Assembly (NCBI RefSeq): GCF_008831285.2
Contig: NC_045141.1
Span: 808,001 to 872,000 of the forward strand
Source of the DNA: Nymphaea colorata
Lineage: Eukaryota > Streptophyta > Magnoliopsida > Nymphaeales > Nymphaeaceae
DNA length: 64,000 nt
Direction of reading: 5' to 3'
The translations under genes and the position numbers were made by a program. The notes beneath the pieces were generated by a model. That model did no database searches. It was not told the origin of the DNA and worked only from the letters and a program-made list of their open reading frames with translations. Positions 11,760 to 23,198 of this stretch are shown in pieces. Each line of letters starts with the position of its first letter. The stretch's first letter is position 1.

Positions 11760-13159
11760 AAAATTCAAATTGAGCAGGTGGGTTCATTTGATCACCACCA
11801 CCACCACATTTTCCTCTTGCGACTGGTAGAGCGCTGAAGTAATCAAGTTACGGAAGAAATTCGGCCCTGGACGGCTCAAGAAATTCCGGCCTCAATTCTG
11901 TCAGTTGTTACTCATTGGCTTCAATCCTTTCACGCTGTTTCGTCAATTTCGTACACTGTATTCTTCTTCTCTTCCAGACTAGCTACGTTCATATTGCTGC
12001 TTCTTTTCTCTCTCCAATTCATTATATTTTCTTCATTCACATTAACTTTAATTCCCATCAATCTTGGTGTGATCTGATATAATACTAGAATACATGAGAA
12101 AAATACTCATCGGCACATTTTTTATAGGTTGTGTTAAAGAAGAAATTCAATTTTGTAATTTACTTGCTCCTAAATAATTCTGGTAGAAAAATCCCCAAAG
12201 CCAAGCCTTCTACATCCCCTAGAGCTCCCCCTTTTGGACTTGCCAGATTTCTTGTTAATTTTTTATTTGATTGATTTTATAATGTAAAAATAATTTACAT
12301 ATATGATCAATCCAAATTTATTTAGCATAAAGTTCGTATTGGACTCGGTTGCAAAAATACATATTGAATCCAACAGCCACATCTTAAACTTTCTCATAAT
12401 GTTAAGATTCGCATAAAGTAATATGAGAGAGAGAGAGAGAGACCAGAAGATGATGGCTGAACCAAGTGGACAATTATATACATCTAAGTGCAATGTTCAA
12501 AACATTTTTTTTCTATAACAAACTAACCTTTTAGATGTTATCTTAAGAGTATTTTAGTAATTAATAGTTGAGATCGCAAGTCTGAAGCCTTTGTACCCCA
12601 TCCCTAATGTCATTAATACGCACACATACACACCATACCACTTGGCTAAGGGATAAAGCCATGCCTCTCAAATTTATATTCAAAGATATTTTAAATAAAA
12701 TGTGAACCTCCTAATATGTATATAATTAATACTAAATTTATAAAAATCATGTTTCGGTTCAAGTTATTTTCATGAAAAAATTGTTCTTTTCTACGATGTT
12801 CAAAATTTTGATGTTAAAAGAGCCATTCATTTTCAGATTATTAAAAACATTATTGACATCCAAAATATGATTAACTTAACATATATATGTGTGTGTGTGA
12901 TTGTTTCTTACCAAATTTAAAAACATGTCTATAAGTTTAGATTGCATAGAAAACTGGTCTGGTGGCCTCCAGCAGAATAGAAATTGATCATTTTCATGAC
13001 GGTGGTTGGGAGAACAACATAGATAAAAAAGTGATAAGGCAGTTTTGTCATCTATTATTAGTTCATATATATATATATATATATATTGCACAAAGACCCA
13101 GCCATCCACCTAGGGCCCACATTCTTGTTTTTTAAATAAAAAAAGAAACACTAGATGCA
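11760..13159. other. AT-rich non-coding stretch with a (TA)n tract
   Basis: No coding signal. Contains a short GA run near 12426-12442 and a TA microsatellite at about 13065-13086. May include the upstream region of the NLR pseudogene, but no promoter element can be assigned. Confidence 0.6.
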
Positions 13160-13167
13160 TGCTGGAC

Positions 13168-13531
13168 TAGGCCTGGGCATCGGGCTATGCCAGCCCGACC
13201 CAACAATTTTGTGCGGTTAACTACCCGGGCTTGGACCCAGCCAGCCTCCTACCCAGCCCAACTATTAACGGGTCAGGCCGGACCCGGTGCCGGGCCATGA
13301 TAAGAATGCATGAGGGCTGGCCCATTTTTGCTGCCTCCATGGCATCGCTTCTGCCAGACTGCCACTTCCTCCTGCACCTTTCCTCCATAGCTTCACGCTC
13401 CGATTGGACGGGCCAAACCCAACATGCTCTTCAACCACCGTCCTGCCTTCCCCATCTTACGAATGTCACCTGATTCAGCCCAACGGAGAACAATCATTCA
13501 CGTCGGATTCATTCCAACGGAGAACAACCAT

Positions 13532-13611
<80 letters not shown>

Positions 13612-13990
13612 GAGACCCGTGACAGTGGAATCGATGAGTCCTCAAGCCGAGCAGTAGTAGGATGACGACAAATGGTTTGGATATGGAACAAGAGGCAACA
13701 AATTGGTGATGGCATGGTAGGTACGGCCGCGCAAGCCGGGAGGTGCGATGATGGCGATGCAGCCAGGTGAGACGCCGATGGCGAAGGAAGAAAACAAAGA
13801 CTAAAGCAAACTTTCAAATTTTGAAACTTTGAAACCTTTACAACGGAAACAGACTTCAAAATGTATTTAAAAATTAAAGATAAAAAAATTGTTGGGCCTA
13901 CGGGCCCGTGACGGGCTGCATGTAATGTTTGATACCCGGCCCGCAAAGTTACCGGGCCGGGCCGGGTCTGATCATGCAGGCCCATGCCTA
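13168..13990. mobile_element. Non-autonomous hAT-type DNA transposon
   Basis: An 823-bp element with degenerate terminal inverted repeats: TAGGCCTGGGC at the left, and TAGGCATGGGC when the right end is read on the other strand (10 of 11 match). It is flanked by 8-bp direct repeats TGCTGGAC (13160-13167) and TGCTCGAC (13991-13998), 7 of 8 identical, the target size typical of hAT. Both ends are rich in GGCCCG-type words, a known feature of some plant hAT ends. No transposase is encoded. The interior carries a long CA/GA microsatellite. Confidence 0.72.
13533..13611. repeat. Compound (CA)n(GA)n microsatellite
   Basis: Uninterrupted CA repeats at 13533-13586 followed by GA repeats at 13587-13611. 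It lies inside the hAT element and gives rise to spurious His-Thr and Cys-Val reading frames. Confidence 0.95.
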
Positions 13991-13998
13991 TGCTCGAC

Positions 13999-16216
13999 TC
14001 CCTCAAGGGTGGCAATGACTCCTCCTCCTCCTCCCCCCAACCCAACTTTCTCTTTTTGCTTCTTTTTTCTTTTTTCTTTTTTTTTTTTGAGGTAGGGGAG
14101 GTGATTGCCTAATGCACTGCATGTGTCAGAAGCTGGAGCATTCGGAAACTTGTCAACAAATACTTTTGTTTCTTTACTATTGCCAAGTTCAGCCACTTCA
14201 GTTTTGATCTTTTGCATTTATTTTTTCATTATGAAATGTCAAAGGTGGTGGTTGGATGATTCAGTTATTTGGAGGTTGGCCTGATAATTCTCCACTATAT
14301 ATCTCTACTTAGCTTTGTGTTAATGGGTGCAGTATTTGTTCAGGAGAATTCATCTATCTGGATTGGTGCAACATATCATATTAATTTATTTGTTTGTCTT
14401 CAAATCATAACATAAACATTCATATAACAATTTGTTAAAACTGTAAGAACTAATTATTGATTTTTTGTATTTTTGTTGTAGTAAAAATTCTCTAGAAGCA
14501 ACCTCATGTATGTATTCACATCTATTTTGAGTAATGAATTTGAATGCACATTCATTACTCTGAAAAAGTTAGTTGATATGAAATAAGAAAAAAGTAACAC
14601 TTCAACTAAAAAAATTGAATGGGATTTATATTTAGGAAATGACTTTTCATTGGGTTCGAATTTGGGTTCAGTCTTAACTAAATATCCCATCATATTCCGA
14701 TTCAGGTTTCCTTTTGAATTCAATTTCAAATGAATTACCATATACCCAATTTATACGTTTTGAATATCTTTGCATTCTTAACATATCGTAATGTGGTTTT
14801 GGCTCTTGTATTTAAAAGTTGGATTCAGGTGTAGATGTAAATCTAAAATCAAATTTGAAATTTGAATTTAAATAAAATTTGAATGTGGATACGGCATGGA
14901 TTTTTCTTCCTTTGTATTTAAATCCAAATTCGAATTGGAATTATGAATATCTGATAAATTTGATATGGTAACATGAGATTTATTTGAATCCAATCCCTTA
15001 ACATTCAAGTGTTACTGCAATTTATTTTTTTTTCTTTTTCTCATTAACAAATTGTTTAGAGTCTCTGGTACAGAACCACATCAAGAAAGCTCCGCCAAAA
15101 ATCCTATTGAAGCTGTCACATAGCTTTGTCGTTCATCAAAATCCATAAACCTTCTGTTTTATTGTAAGACTTTTATTGCAGTTTGGCCAACAAAAGCTTA
15201 CATGCTCATTCATTATCAAGAGAGGAAGTCAGATTCAAGATCGGTACCTTTTATCTGGTCAGGTTCAAGATTAATACATACCATACTATTAGTTTTAGAC
15301 CACTACTTTAGCCACCTTTGTATCCTTCTTCTCTTGATAAACCATTTATTTGTTATTATATTAGCAATCCCAAAAGAGTGAGTTTCCTTTAGAAATGCCC
15401 CTTCGACGAGATTGGAGTACAAGAGGAACAGGGGGGGAACTTCCTCCATCTACTTCTAGAGTAGACGATTCTTCCTCATTATCTAGGCTTCATTTTATAC
15501 CTAACGATGGGAGGGGCGTCTTCTCGTAATTCCCAAGATTAGATAGGATGTCTTCTTTACTATTTACACATGCATACAAAGATTTTTTTGATAGTTTCAA
15601 AAGCATTTAAAACTCTTGAAATTAAAGGCTTTGGAGACTTTGCTTAGACTTTTTCTTTATGAGCTTAAGTTTCTCACTGACCTACAACAAATGTAATGAA
15701 GTTGTTATAACATTTAAATTATTTTCCAAACTCGTTAATCTAATTTCCATCCAGGAAAAAGGATTTAAAAACGCAAAATCTCTCTTTTAATCTTTCTAGT
15801 TATCTCTCCTATTTTTCTTTCTCTCTCTCTGATTTGTCATTCTTTTTAGATCTCTCCCTCTAAAATTTTTCTTTTCTCTCTCTCTCTCACTTCAGTTCTT
15901 TCTCTCCCTTTTTTAAAATCTCTTTCTTTCTCTCTCTTTATTTTACCTCTTTTTTATCTTTTATCTTTTTAAACCCCCCCTCTCTTTCTATCTCTTTCAA
16001 CCCCTTTTATACAAATGATGGGTAGGACAACAGTTGGGTTAGGCAGTGTGTCACAGCCATGTCTTCAGTTTGATTCTTGGAGGGTGCTATCCTAATGGTA
16101 TTGAGGAACAATGTTGATTTTGAGATTAGGGGTGCCATTATGAGTTCAACTGGACTGGTTCTTGTCTCCTCCCATACCCACCTTTACTCCCCTCCTTTTA
16201 GATTTCTCTACTTTTA

Positions 16217-16250
<34 letters not shown>

Positions 16251-16890
16251 TTATATATTAAGCAAAAAAAGCTCCCATTTTTCTTGCCCCAAAATCATTT
16301 GACTTCACCAAGGCCAACATTAAGGTGCAATACCCAAGATCCTTATCATTGGGACAACACTTAGACTCCCTAAAGTCTATTGATAGTGGCCCCTCTTTTT
16401 TTTTCAAGACAGTCATTCATTTTTTTTAAGAAATTATTTGTTTTAAATTTTTAATGGCATCTCAACATTAATCATTTTTCTTACTTTAAAACATTAAAAA
16501 ATCAAATACCAACAATTTTACAAATATGTCATATTGTTATAAGAGAAATTATCGCTATCGTGAGAATATAATATACATGATGGGTATTATTGAATGTCTT
16601 AGAATGAGAACGTAAATCAAATTGTTGAGAGATCAGTGAGTCCATATGGTTTCTTATTTGTCTAATATGTGGCTTATAGCTAGAGTATTTCTTCTTTTTC
16701 AACAAAACCTGATTAGCTAAATTTAAATTTCATTTCACAAGGTAGAGTAGCTAAATTGCATTTGATGTCCATTTGTAATAACCTATACAAAATTGACCAT
16801 TTGCAATTCAATCTGTCCCCACATATCAAGACTGATGGGCCAATGAAAACCGAGTTAGAGGAAAAGAGGAAGGAGTTTCAACATCTTCAG
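13999..16890. other. Non-coding AT- and pyrimidine-rich stretch
   Basis: No gene identified. Notable composition: a poly-T run near 14068-14090, AT-rich GAATTTGAATTT-like text at 14690-15000, and a pyrimidine-rich tract at about 15780-16010. A compound (CT)n(TA)n tract lies at 16217-16250. Confidence 0.6.
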
Positions 16891-17231
16891 GGTATTCATA
16901 CAAACTCAAACAAAAAACACAATTGTGAAATGAATTTAATCTAAACCATCAATCTGTAAAGAAAACACAGTGACAAGAGCATCATTTTTATTACAATAGA
17001 CCAACGGTATTCGTATAAACTAAAGCAAGAAAAGACAGTTGTGATATGAATTTAATCCATAATATCCACCAGTAAAAAAGACAAAGACACCAGAACATCA
17101 CTTTCTTTATGATAGACAACGGTATTCATACAAACTCAAGCAAGAAAAAGAAGTTGAAATGAATTTAATCCAGAGCATCCAGCAGTCACAAAGATAGTGA
17201 TAAGAGAATAATTTTATTTACTATAGACCAA
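16891..17231. repeat. Three ~115-bp tandem repeat units
   Basis: Units start at 16891, 17006 and 17121, each opening with GGTATTC(A/G)TA and closing near ATAGACCAA or GATAGACAA. Shared internal words include GAATTTAATC and AGAGCATC or ATCCA(G/C)CAG. Units are about 115, 115 and 111 bp and diverged by small substitutions. There is no coding potential and no CRISPR-like spacing. Confidence 0.8.
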
Positions 17232-17664
17232 ACATTATCGATTACATATTTTCAGGCACATTCCCCTTTTAATGATTATTCTCAATTTCTAGGGAAACTT
17301 ACCAAGATACATGTAAATATTTTACACGTCCAGTGACATATGGATATGCTCCAGTGCTGAAATCTATAAAATTTTAAAAGATTCTTGAAATCTGATTTGT
17401 GGATCAAATATTCTATAGTTATAATTAAAAAGCAAGCTGCCAACTGGGAACCTTATATGACACACCACAAAGTATGCACACAAAGGTAACAATCTAACGA
17501 AAACTTTCTGCTGTGTAATGAAAGGCCATGAGTTTTTGATGGCCGCATTATAAAAGAGGGTGACGACTTTTACAGCATGAGCTGTTTGTTTTGTTGGACA
17601 CAATTTTACTTCTTGTGGTAGTAAGTGATAATTCTTGTAGCGTCTTTTTTTCTATTATGTTCAG
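17232..17664. other. Non-coding stretch next to the gypsy truncation
   Basis: AT-rich, no recognisable gene or element. It abuts the point where the gypsy integrase similarity stops, so the truncation breakpoint lies near 17665. Confidence 0.5.
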
Positions 17665-20600
17665 CTAAAAGGAAAACAAACCACTGTTTTGACTATGCCC
17701 CCTTGCGATTTGGCAAGTACGACAACATTGAACAAACTTGATGACATCCTTCCTCATCTTGGGCCAATAGTAATATTCATCCATCAAAGAGTATGTCTTG
17801 TCCTGCCCAAAATGCCCCGACATTCCATTACCATGGAGTTCTGCAATAAGTTGTAATCGTAAAGAATATGGAGGTATACACAACTTATTTCCACGGAAAA
17901 GATAGCCATTGTGAATGGAAAATTTAGATTCCAGAGGTTGAGACGCACTAGAGCACTCATACCAAATGTGGCTGAAGTCTAGGTCAGCATGATACATGTC
18001 CTTGCAACTTTCAAATCCCACTACCTCCACAGACATGGACATCAGTAGGTTGTTCTTTCTACTAAGGGTGTCTGCTACTCTATTGAGCTTTCCTGATTGA
18101 TGGCGAATGGAGAAGGTGTACTCTTGCATGAAATTAACCCATTTGACATGATGGCACTCATCTTTTTTTGGCTATGGAGATACTTTAGTGTTTCATGATC
18201 TGTAAACAGAACAAACTCTTTGTAGATTAAATAGTGTCTCCAATATCGAAGGGCCCGTACAATAGCATGGAACTCCAAGTCATAAGTAGAGTACTGACAC
18301 TTTGCTCCACTTAGCTTCTCGCTATAGAAAGCGACTGGCCTCTTGTTTTGACTAAGAACAGCTCCAATTCCAACCTCAGAAGCATCACATTCTACCTCAA
18401 ATACCTTAGTGAAGTATGATAAAGCCAATACGGGGGCATGAGTCATCCGATCCTTGATATTGCAAAAGGCGTCCTCAGCCACTTTGGTCCACTTAAAAGT
18501 CTCACCTTTGAGACACTCTGTGATAGGAGTCATAATGGTGCTGAAGTTTCTGACGAATCTGCGATAGAAAGTGGCTAGACCAAGAAAGCTCCTTACATCG
18601 TCTACTGTTCTCGACGTTGGCCAATCGATGATAGCTTGCACCTTAGAGGGAACAGCTTGCACTCCTTCTGACGAAACAATGAACCCCAAGAAGACAAGGT
18701 TCAAAGTGAGGAAACTACATTTCTTGGCATTGACGAACAACTTTTCCTTACGCAAGGTCTCTAGGACTTGACGCAGGTGACCAAGGTGATCAGAAATTGT
18801 GAGGCTAAAGACCAAAATATCATCGAAGTACACTACAACAAATTTTCCAATGTATGGCCAAAGTACTTGCGTCATGACGCTCATGAAGGTGCTGGGTGCA
18901 TTTGAAAGTCCAAATGGCATAACTAGCCACTCATAGAGTCCATCTCGTGTCTTAAACGCAGCTTTCCATTCATCTCCTTCCCGAATTCTTATATGATGGT
19001 ATCCACTTTTCAAGTCAATCTTTGAGAACACTTGAGCTCCTTCTAACATATCCAACATATCATCCAATCTTGGAATGGGGAAACGGTACTTAACAGTGAT
19101 CTTATTGATAGCCCGACTATCCACGTACATCCTTTTCGTGTCATCTTTCTTTGGGGTTAATAAAGCTGGAACTGCACATGGACTAACACTTTCTCGAATG
19201 TGACCCTTTTGCAATAATTCATTCACTTGCCTTTGCAACTCAGCATGCTCAATGGGGTTCATCCGATAAGCTGGTAAGTTGGGTAAACTAGCACCTGGGA
19301 CAAAGTCTATAGCATGTTGAACATCTCGGTTTGGTGGCAGCTCCGGAGGTAGAACATCTGGCATAATGTCTTGAAACTCAAAAATGAGTGGCGCTACCTC
19401 TTTTGGCATGTCTGAAGAGGTCAAAGACACAGGTTTAACAATCAAAGCATAGCAGAATCCATCTTCGTTACAATGATCCAAGAATTCTTTACGTGATAGC
19501 CCCACAAAATTTGATGTTGCACTGGATGACCAACTCGTTGTGTTGTGGTTTTCTTAGTGGGTAGCAAGACAACTTTTTGGCCCTTAAACCTAAATGAATA
19601 GGTATTCTTGTGCCCATCATGAACAGTCTTTCGATCAAATTGCCAAGGTCGACCAAGAAGGATGTGACATGCATTCATTGGAACAACGTCACACCACACT
19701 TCATCCAGGTAATGTGGTCCCATAGAAAGCTTTACTAGGCACCGTTGGGTGACATGAACCTCCTCTCCCTTTTTAAACCAAGCCATCTTGTAAGGTTGAG
19801 TGCACTTCTCGAGCTTCAGGCCTAGGCAGTAACTGTTTCTTGTGAAACTAGGTTCTCACATGCACCACTGTCAATAATCACATCACAAATATATTCCTCA
19901 CACTTGCATCGAGTCCTGAAAATGTTACTACACAACCACGAAGAATCTGACTTTCCCTTAGGTGCAGTCAAGACATGACGTATAGATAAAAGGTTGCTTA
20001 TGTCATCACCATCAAAGTGGACAGCATCATCCTGATCAGAACTAGCATCAGATGAGCCACTCGAGGCTTCCTTACCATCAGAATCTGGCGGTTCCTCTAT
20101 AGTCTCTGCTAGGTGAGTTTTCTTTTGGAAATTTGGACATTTTGAAGCCAAGTGACCTAACTCATGACACCTAAAACAACGGATGGTTTGGTCAGAACTA
20201 CGAGTTTTAGACCGGGTGTTATAGGCTGGACCTAACTGCTCGCCTTTGCCATGAGAAGGCGGGATGGGTCTGGACTCAACAGGTTTCGAGGAGCTAGCTC
20301 CCCTAGTTGGAAAACTTGACTTGGGGCGATGCGAGGAGTCACCCCTAAACACTCGGGTTTCATGCTTACGTTTTAAGGTTTCTTCTACATTCATTGCATA
20401 ATTGCTTGCCTGATCTAGAGTATCTACTCTGGTACAATTAAATTCATCAGAAATAGAAGGACGAAGACCAGAAACATACCTGGTAACCTGTTGACTCTCA
20501 GTCTCCACAATCTGGATGCGTAGTGACAGTCAATGAAACTTTGTCGTGTAATCCGCTACAGAGCTCGAGCCCTGACGAAGATTGAGGTACTCCTTGTAGG

Positions 20601-22652
20601 CCCTCTCAGCGTGGTCTGAAGGTACAAACTTGGTCTGCATCAGCCTCTGCATCTCACCCCAAGCCTGCACGGGTTGCTGACCGCATCACTCATACGATCT
20701 CTGAAGCTCAAACCACCATGTCTGTGCAAGCCCACGTAGTCTAGTCGCAGCAAGTGGCACTGTGTGATGCTCCTCCACCTGGTGGTAGTCGAAGAAAAAC
20801 TGGACTGCATATGCCCAGTCAAAGTACTCCTGTGCGTCGAATCGACCAACAAACTCTGGAAGGTCCAATCTCACCCCATAACTGGCGGGGCGATCTGGAC
20901 GCTCTGCGGTGCGCCTGTGTCGATGGTCAACTGGTCCTGCTGGATGCGCACGCCAAAAGTCGTCATCATCTGAATACGCTGAGTCGTTGTCACTCTCCGC
21001 TGGCGCACGAGGTCAGTACGGCTCAATAGCAGGTGGCCTCGGGCGGGTCTGATCTGCAAGGGGACCCATCCGCTAACGCCTCTATGGTGGAACCTGCGGT
21101 AGTGGCGGCTCTGTGACGGCACCTGCATGAAGTGGAACTGGATCTGGGGCTTGGGTCACACGGGCAGACAGATAGGGATATGGGTATGCATTTGGAAATG
21201 GATATGGGGCGTGAAAAGGATTCACATGTGGATTTGGGTATGGGTTTGTAGACGGATTTGGGTAGGGGTTTGGATAAAGGTTTTGGTTGGATTGGGTTTG
21301 GATCGGGTTTGCTCCTAAACTATTCGTCGGACCTAGAGTAGTTTGGGTTGGATTCTGGATCGGTTTTTGTGGATAAGAAGCTGGGTTTGAACTCGATCCA
21401 GAATCCATAAGAGAATGGGTCTGGTCTTGACCTGGTCCAGAAAACAGAATAGGTGGGTTCTGGGTCCGATTAAGGTCTTGGAGTAGGTTCCAGGCTAGAA
21501 TTATAGGTTTGGGTCAAACTAGGAATCAACCTCGGGTACAAACCGGGTTGAAAAGGAAAGTTTAAGTAGTTTGGATCCGAATCCGAACCCAAATAACCAT
21601 GGATCGGGCGATTTGGGTTAGAATCGGATCCTCGGCCCAAATCGGTTCTAACCGGTCTCAAAAGAGACCAGCCCGAACCGTCGGGCCTCTCGATCTCTCT
21701 CGCGAGAGGGTCGGGGTTCCCCCTTCTGCCTGATGCAGAAAGGGAAAACAGCCTGCGGAGGGAGGGGCGCCCACCGCCCCCCACCCGTGGATATGGTGGG
21801 TGGACAGTGGTGGCGGGCTGTCCCCCTTCGGTTCACGAGCATCAGTGGGCGGTGGAACGGCAGGCGGTGGAATAGTGGGCGGCGGGAAAATGGACGGCGA
21901 CTGGTCGGACAAGGGCACATCCTGTCTTCGCCCCCAGTTTGCAGAAGCGCCGGCGACCTTCCTCGCACTACCACTGGCCGGCGACGGAAGAACCGGCGCC
22001 GCCGATGCTCCATTAGTCGGGCTGGGTAGCATAGACTGTTCGCTGGTGGGCATGGTCGAATCCATGCCCGTCGTTCCCGCCTGACGATGGGAGGAAGACG
22101 CGGCTGAGTCTCCCCTTCCTCCGGTCGAAAATAGCGGAGCTCCGGCAGAGGGTTTTGACGTCGGATTTGGAGTATCTGCCGACAATAGAGCTCCAGTGAA
22201 GATTTTTGACGTCGAGTCTGCTACATCCGCCGGCAACAAGGCTCCGGCAGGAACCGCTTCCCTCAGGACGTGTCTGGCTTCATTTGCAGCAGGTAGCGCT
22301 TGGAAGCCTTGTGCGTTAATTTGTGAGTACTGCAGAAACGAGCACAGCATTCCTTTGATTTCATCAACATTTCTGGTTATTTCATCAACATTTCTGGTTA
22401 CGACAACAAGGTCCTGCCTCATACGGGTGATTTCAGAGTCATGCTTCGCCAGAGTCTGCTGTACAACTTCTTGCTTATCTTGTTCAGTTTGCACGATTTC
22501 TGCTTGATTTTTCTCATTTACATTTGATGCAGGCTCTGTAACTTTTGTTCCTGTAGCAGCAACATCATTTAACCTTTCTTTTTCCTTTGGTTCTTTTGCA
22601 GCCATTTCTCTTGTAGCCATGGCACGGCACGACAGGGCAGGGACGAAGCCTT
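17665..22652 (-). mobile_element. Truncated Ty3/gypsy retrotransposon internal region
   Basis: Minus-strand gypsy element lacking its 3' end. In element order: a gag leader from an ATG at 22620 with a predicted coiled coil and Pro/Ala-rich text; a Pro-Asn-Tyr-rich segment (21408-21128); and the gag core with QTKFVPSDHAERAYKEYLNL. Then come a zinc knuckle CFRCHELGHLASKC near 20190-20150, protease IIDSGACENLV near 19880-19850, reverse transcriptase with YFDDILVFS near 18840-18810, RNase H with [15 protein letters not shown], and the integrase zinc domain (HGNGMSGHF to CCRTCQ). Similarity stops at 17665, before the integrase catalytic core. Stops in gag include TGA near 20532 and another near 20686. 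A one-base deletion near 18155 breaks RNase H. Confidence 0.9.
18075..19505 (-). pseudogene. Gypsy reverse transcriptase-RNase H segment
   Basis: This is the longest open part of the gypsy element, 476 codons. It includes the post-protease linker ([20 protein letters not shown]), the reverse transcriptase fingers ([20 protein letters not shown]), [20 protein letters not shown] with the first catalytic Asp, the [11 protein letters not shown] active site, and RNase H with [16 protein letters not shown] and [10 protein letters not shown]. The last 27 codons are out of frame: after KKMSA the correct reading shifts to [20 protein letters not shown], which continues to the integrase zinc domain ending at 17665. 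Catalytic residues of reverse transcriptase look intact. Confidence 0.88.
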
Positions 22653-22665
22653 GCTTTGATTCCAA
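22653..22665 (-). promoter_or_regulatory. Gypsy primer binding site, tRNA-iMet type
   Basis: On the minus strand, TTGGAATCAAAGC, followed by AAGG. This resembles the common plant primer binding site TGGTATCAGAGC with two mismatches and sits between the LTR and the gag start at 22620. Confidence 0.6.
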
Positions 22666-22667
22666 TT

Positions 22668-22987
22668 TGATGCAAACCAACTTTGGTTTGCAGATGAACT
22701 AAAGTAACTTGCAGACGAACGAAAAAAAAAGTAACTCGCACATGAAAGACGCTTCGAAACTAAGATACACTAAAAGACAACAAGGAAGACAGCGTAATAC
22801 AAAATAACCCTTTTCTTCATTCCATATCAACTGTGTACAAAATAGCTTTGTCGTCCCTTTATACGGACGTGAAAAGCAATGGGCCGGGTCCTGAACAAGT
22901 GCCCGAATCCAAACAGACCCACTTAGATACAAAATGAATATACTAACAAAATGGATAACAAAATAACATATGTAGACCAAATTTACA
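22668..22987 (-). repeat. Gypsy LTR (single copy)
   Basis: About 320 bp. In element orientation it begins TGTAAATTTGG and ends TTTGCATCA, followed within a few bases by the primer binding site. A TATA-like CGTATAAAGGG lies near 22857. No second LTR is in the window because the element is truncated at the other side. Boundaries are inferred from TG...CA ends and context, without comparison to a second copy. Confidence 0.55.
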
Positions 22988-23190
22988 TTTCAACCCTTGG
23001 TCCGCCTTGAGTATCTATGCAGAGGAACCTCCTCTCGTGTAAGCTCTGGGTCCACAGGGGATCCCATGGCTGAAGGCTCAAGGACTGCACTGTTGCCCGA
23101 AGGTGGAACCTGAGGCGAGGAACTGGACCCAGGAGAGTGACGGGTCTGGTCCTGCGCTGCATCAAGAAGGCTAGTAGAGTCTAAAGAAGA
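22988..23190 (-). pseudogene. Retroelement pol-tail-like segment before the LTR
   Basis: Minus-strand reading LLDAAQDQTRHSPGSSSSPQ through PLHRYSRRTKG, then a stop at once before the presumed LTR. The Ser/Pro-rich composition ending in YSRR resembles the 3' end of a retrotransposon polyprotein. If so, a polyprotein end, one LTR and a new primer binding site plus gag follow each other, as in a tandem or recombined element. It could also be intron sequence of the WD40 gene that happens to be open. Confidence 0.35.
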
Positions 23191-23198
23191 ATGTTCAG

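Noticed and set aside
13404-14045. Overlapping frames on both strands rich in His-Thr or Cys-Val
   Set aside because: They are translations of the CA/GA microsatellite and of GGCCCG-rich hAT ends.
16891-17231. Possible CRISPR-like array
   Set aside because: Units are contiguous tandem repeats of about 115 bp with no short repeat plus unique spacer pattern, and the sequence is plant nuclear.
21648-22084. Plus-strand Gly/Arg-rich frames opposite the gypsy gag
   Set aside because: GC-rich shadow frames of the minus-strand gag leader; no family resemblance.
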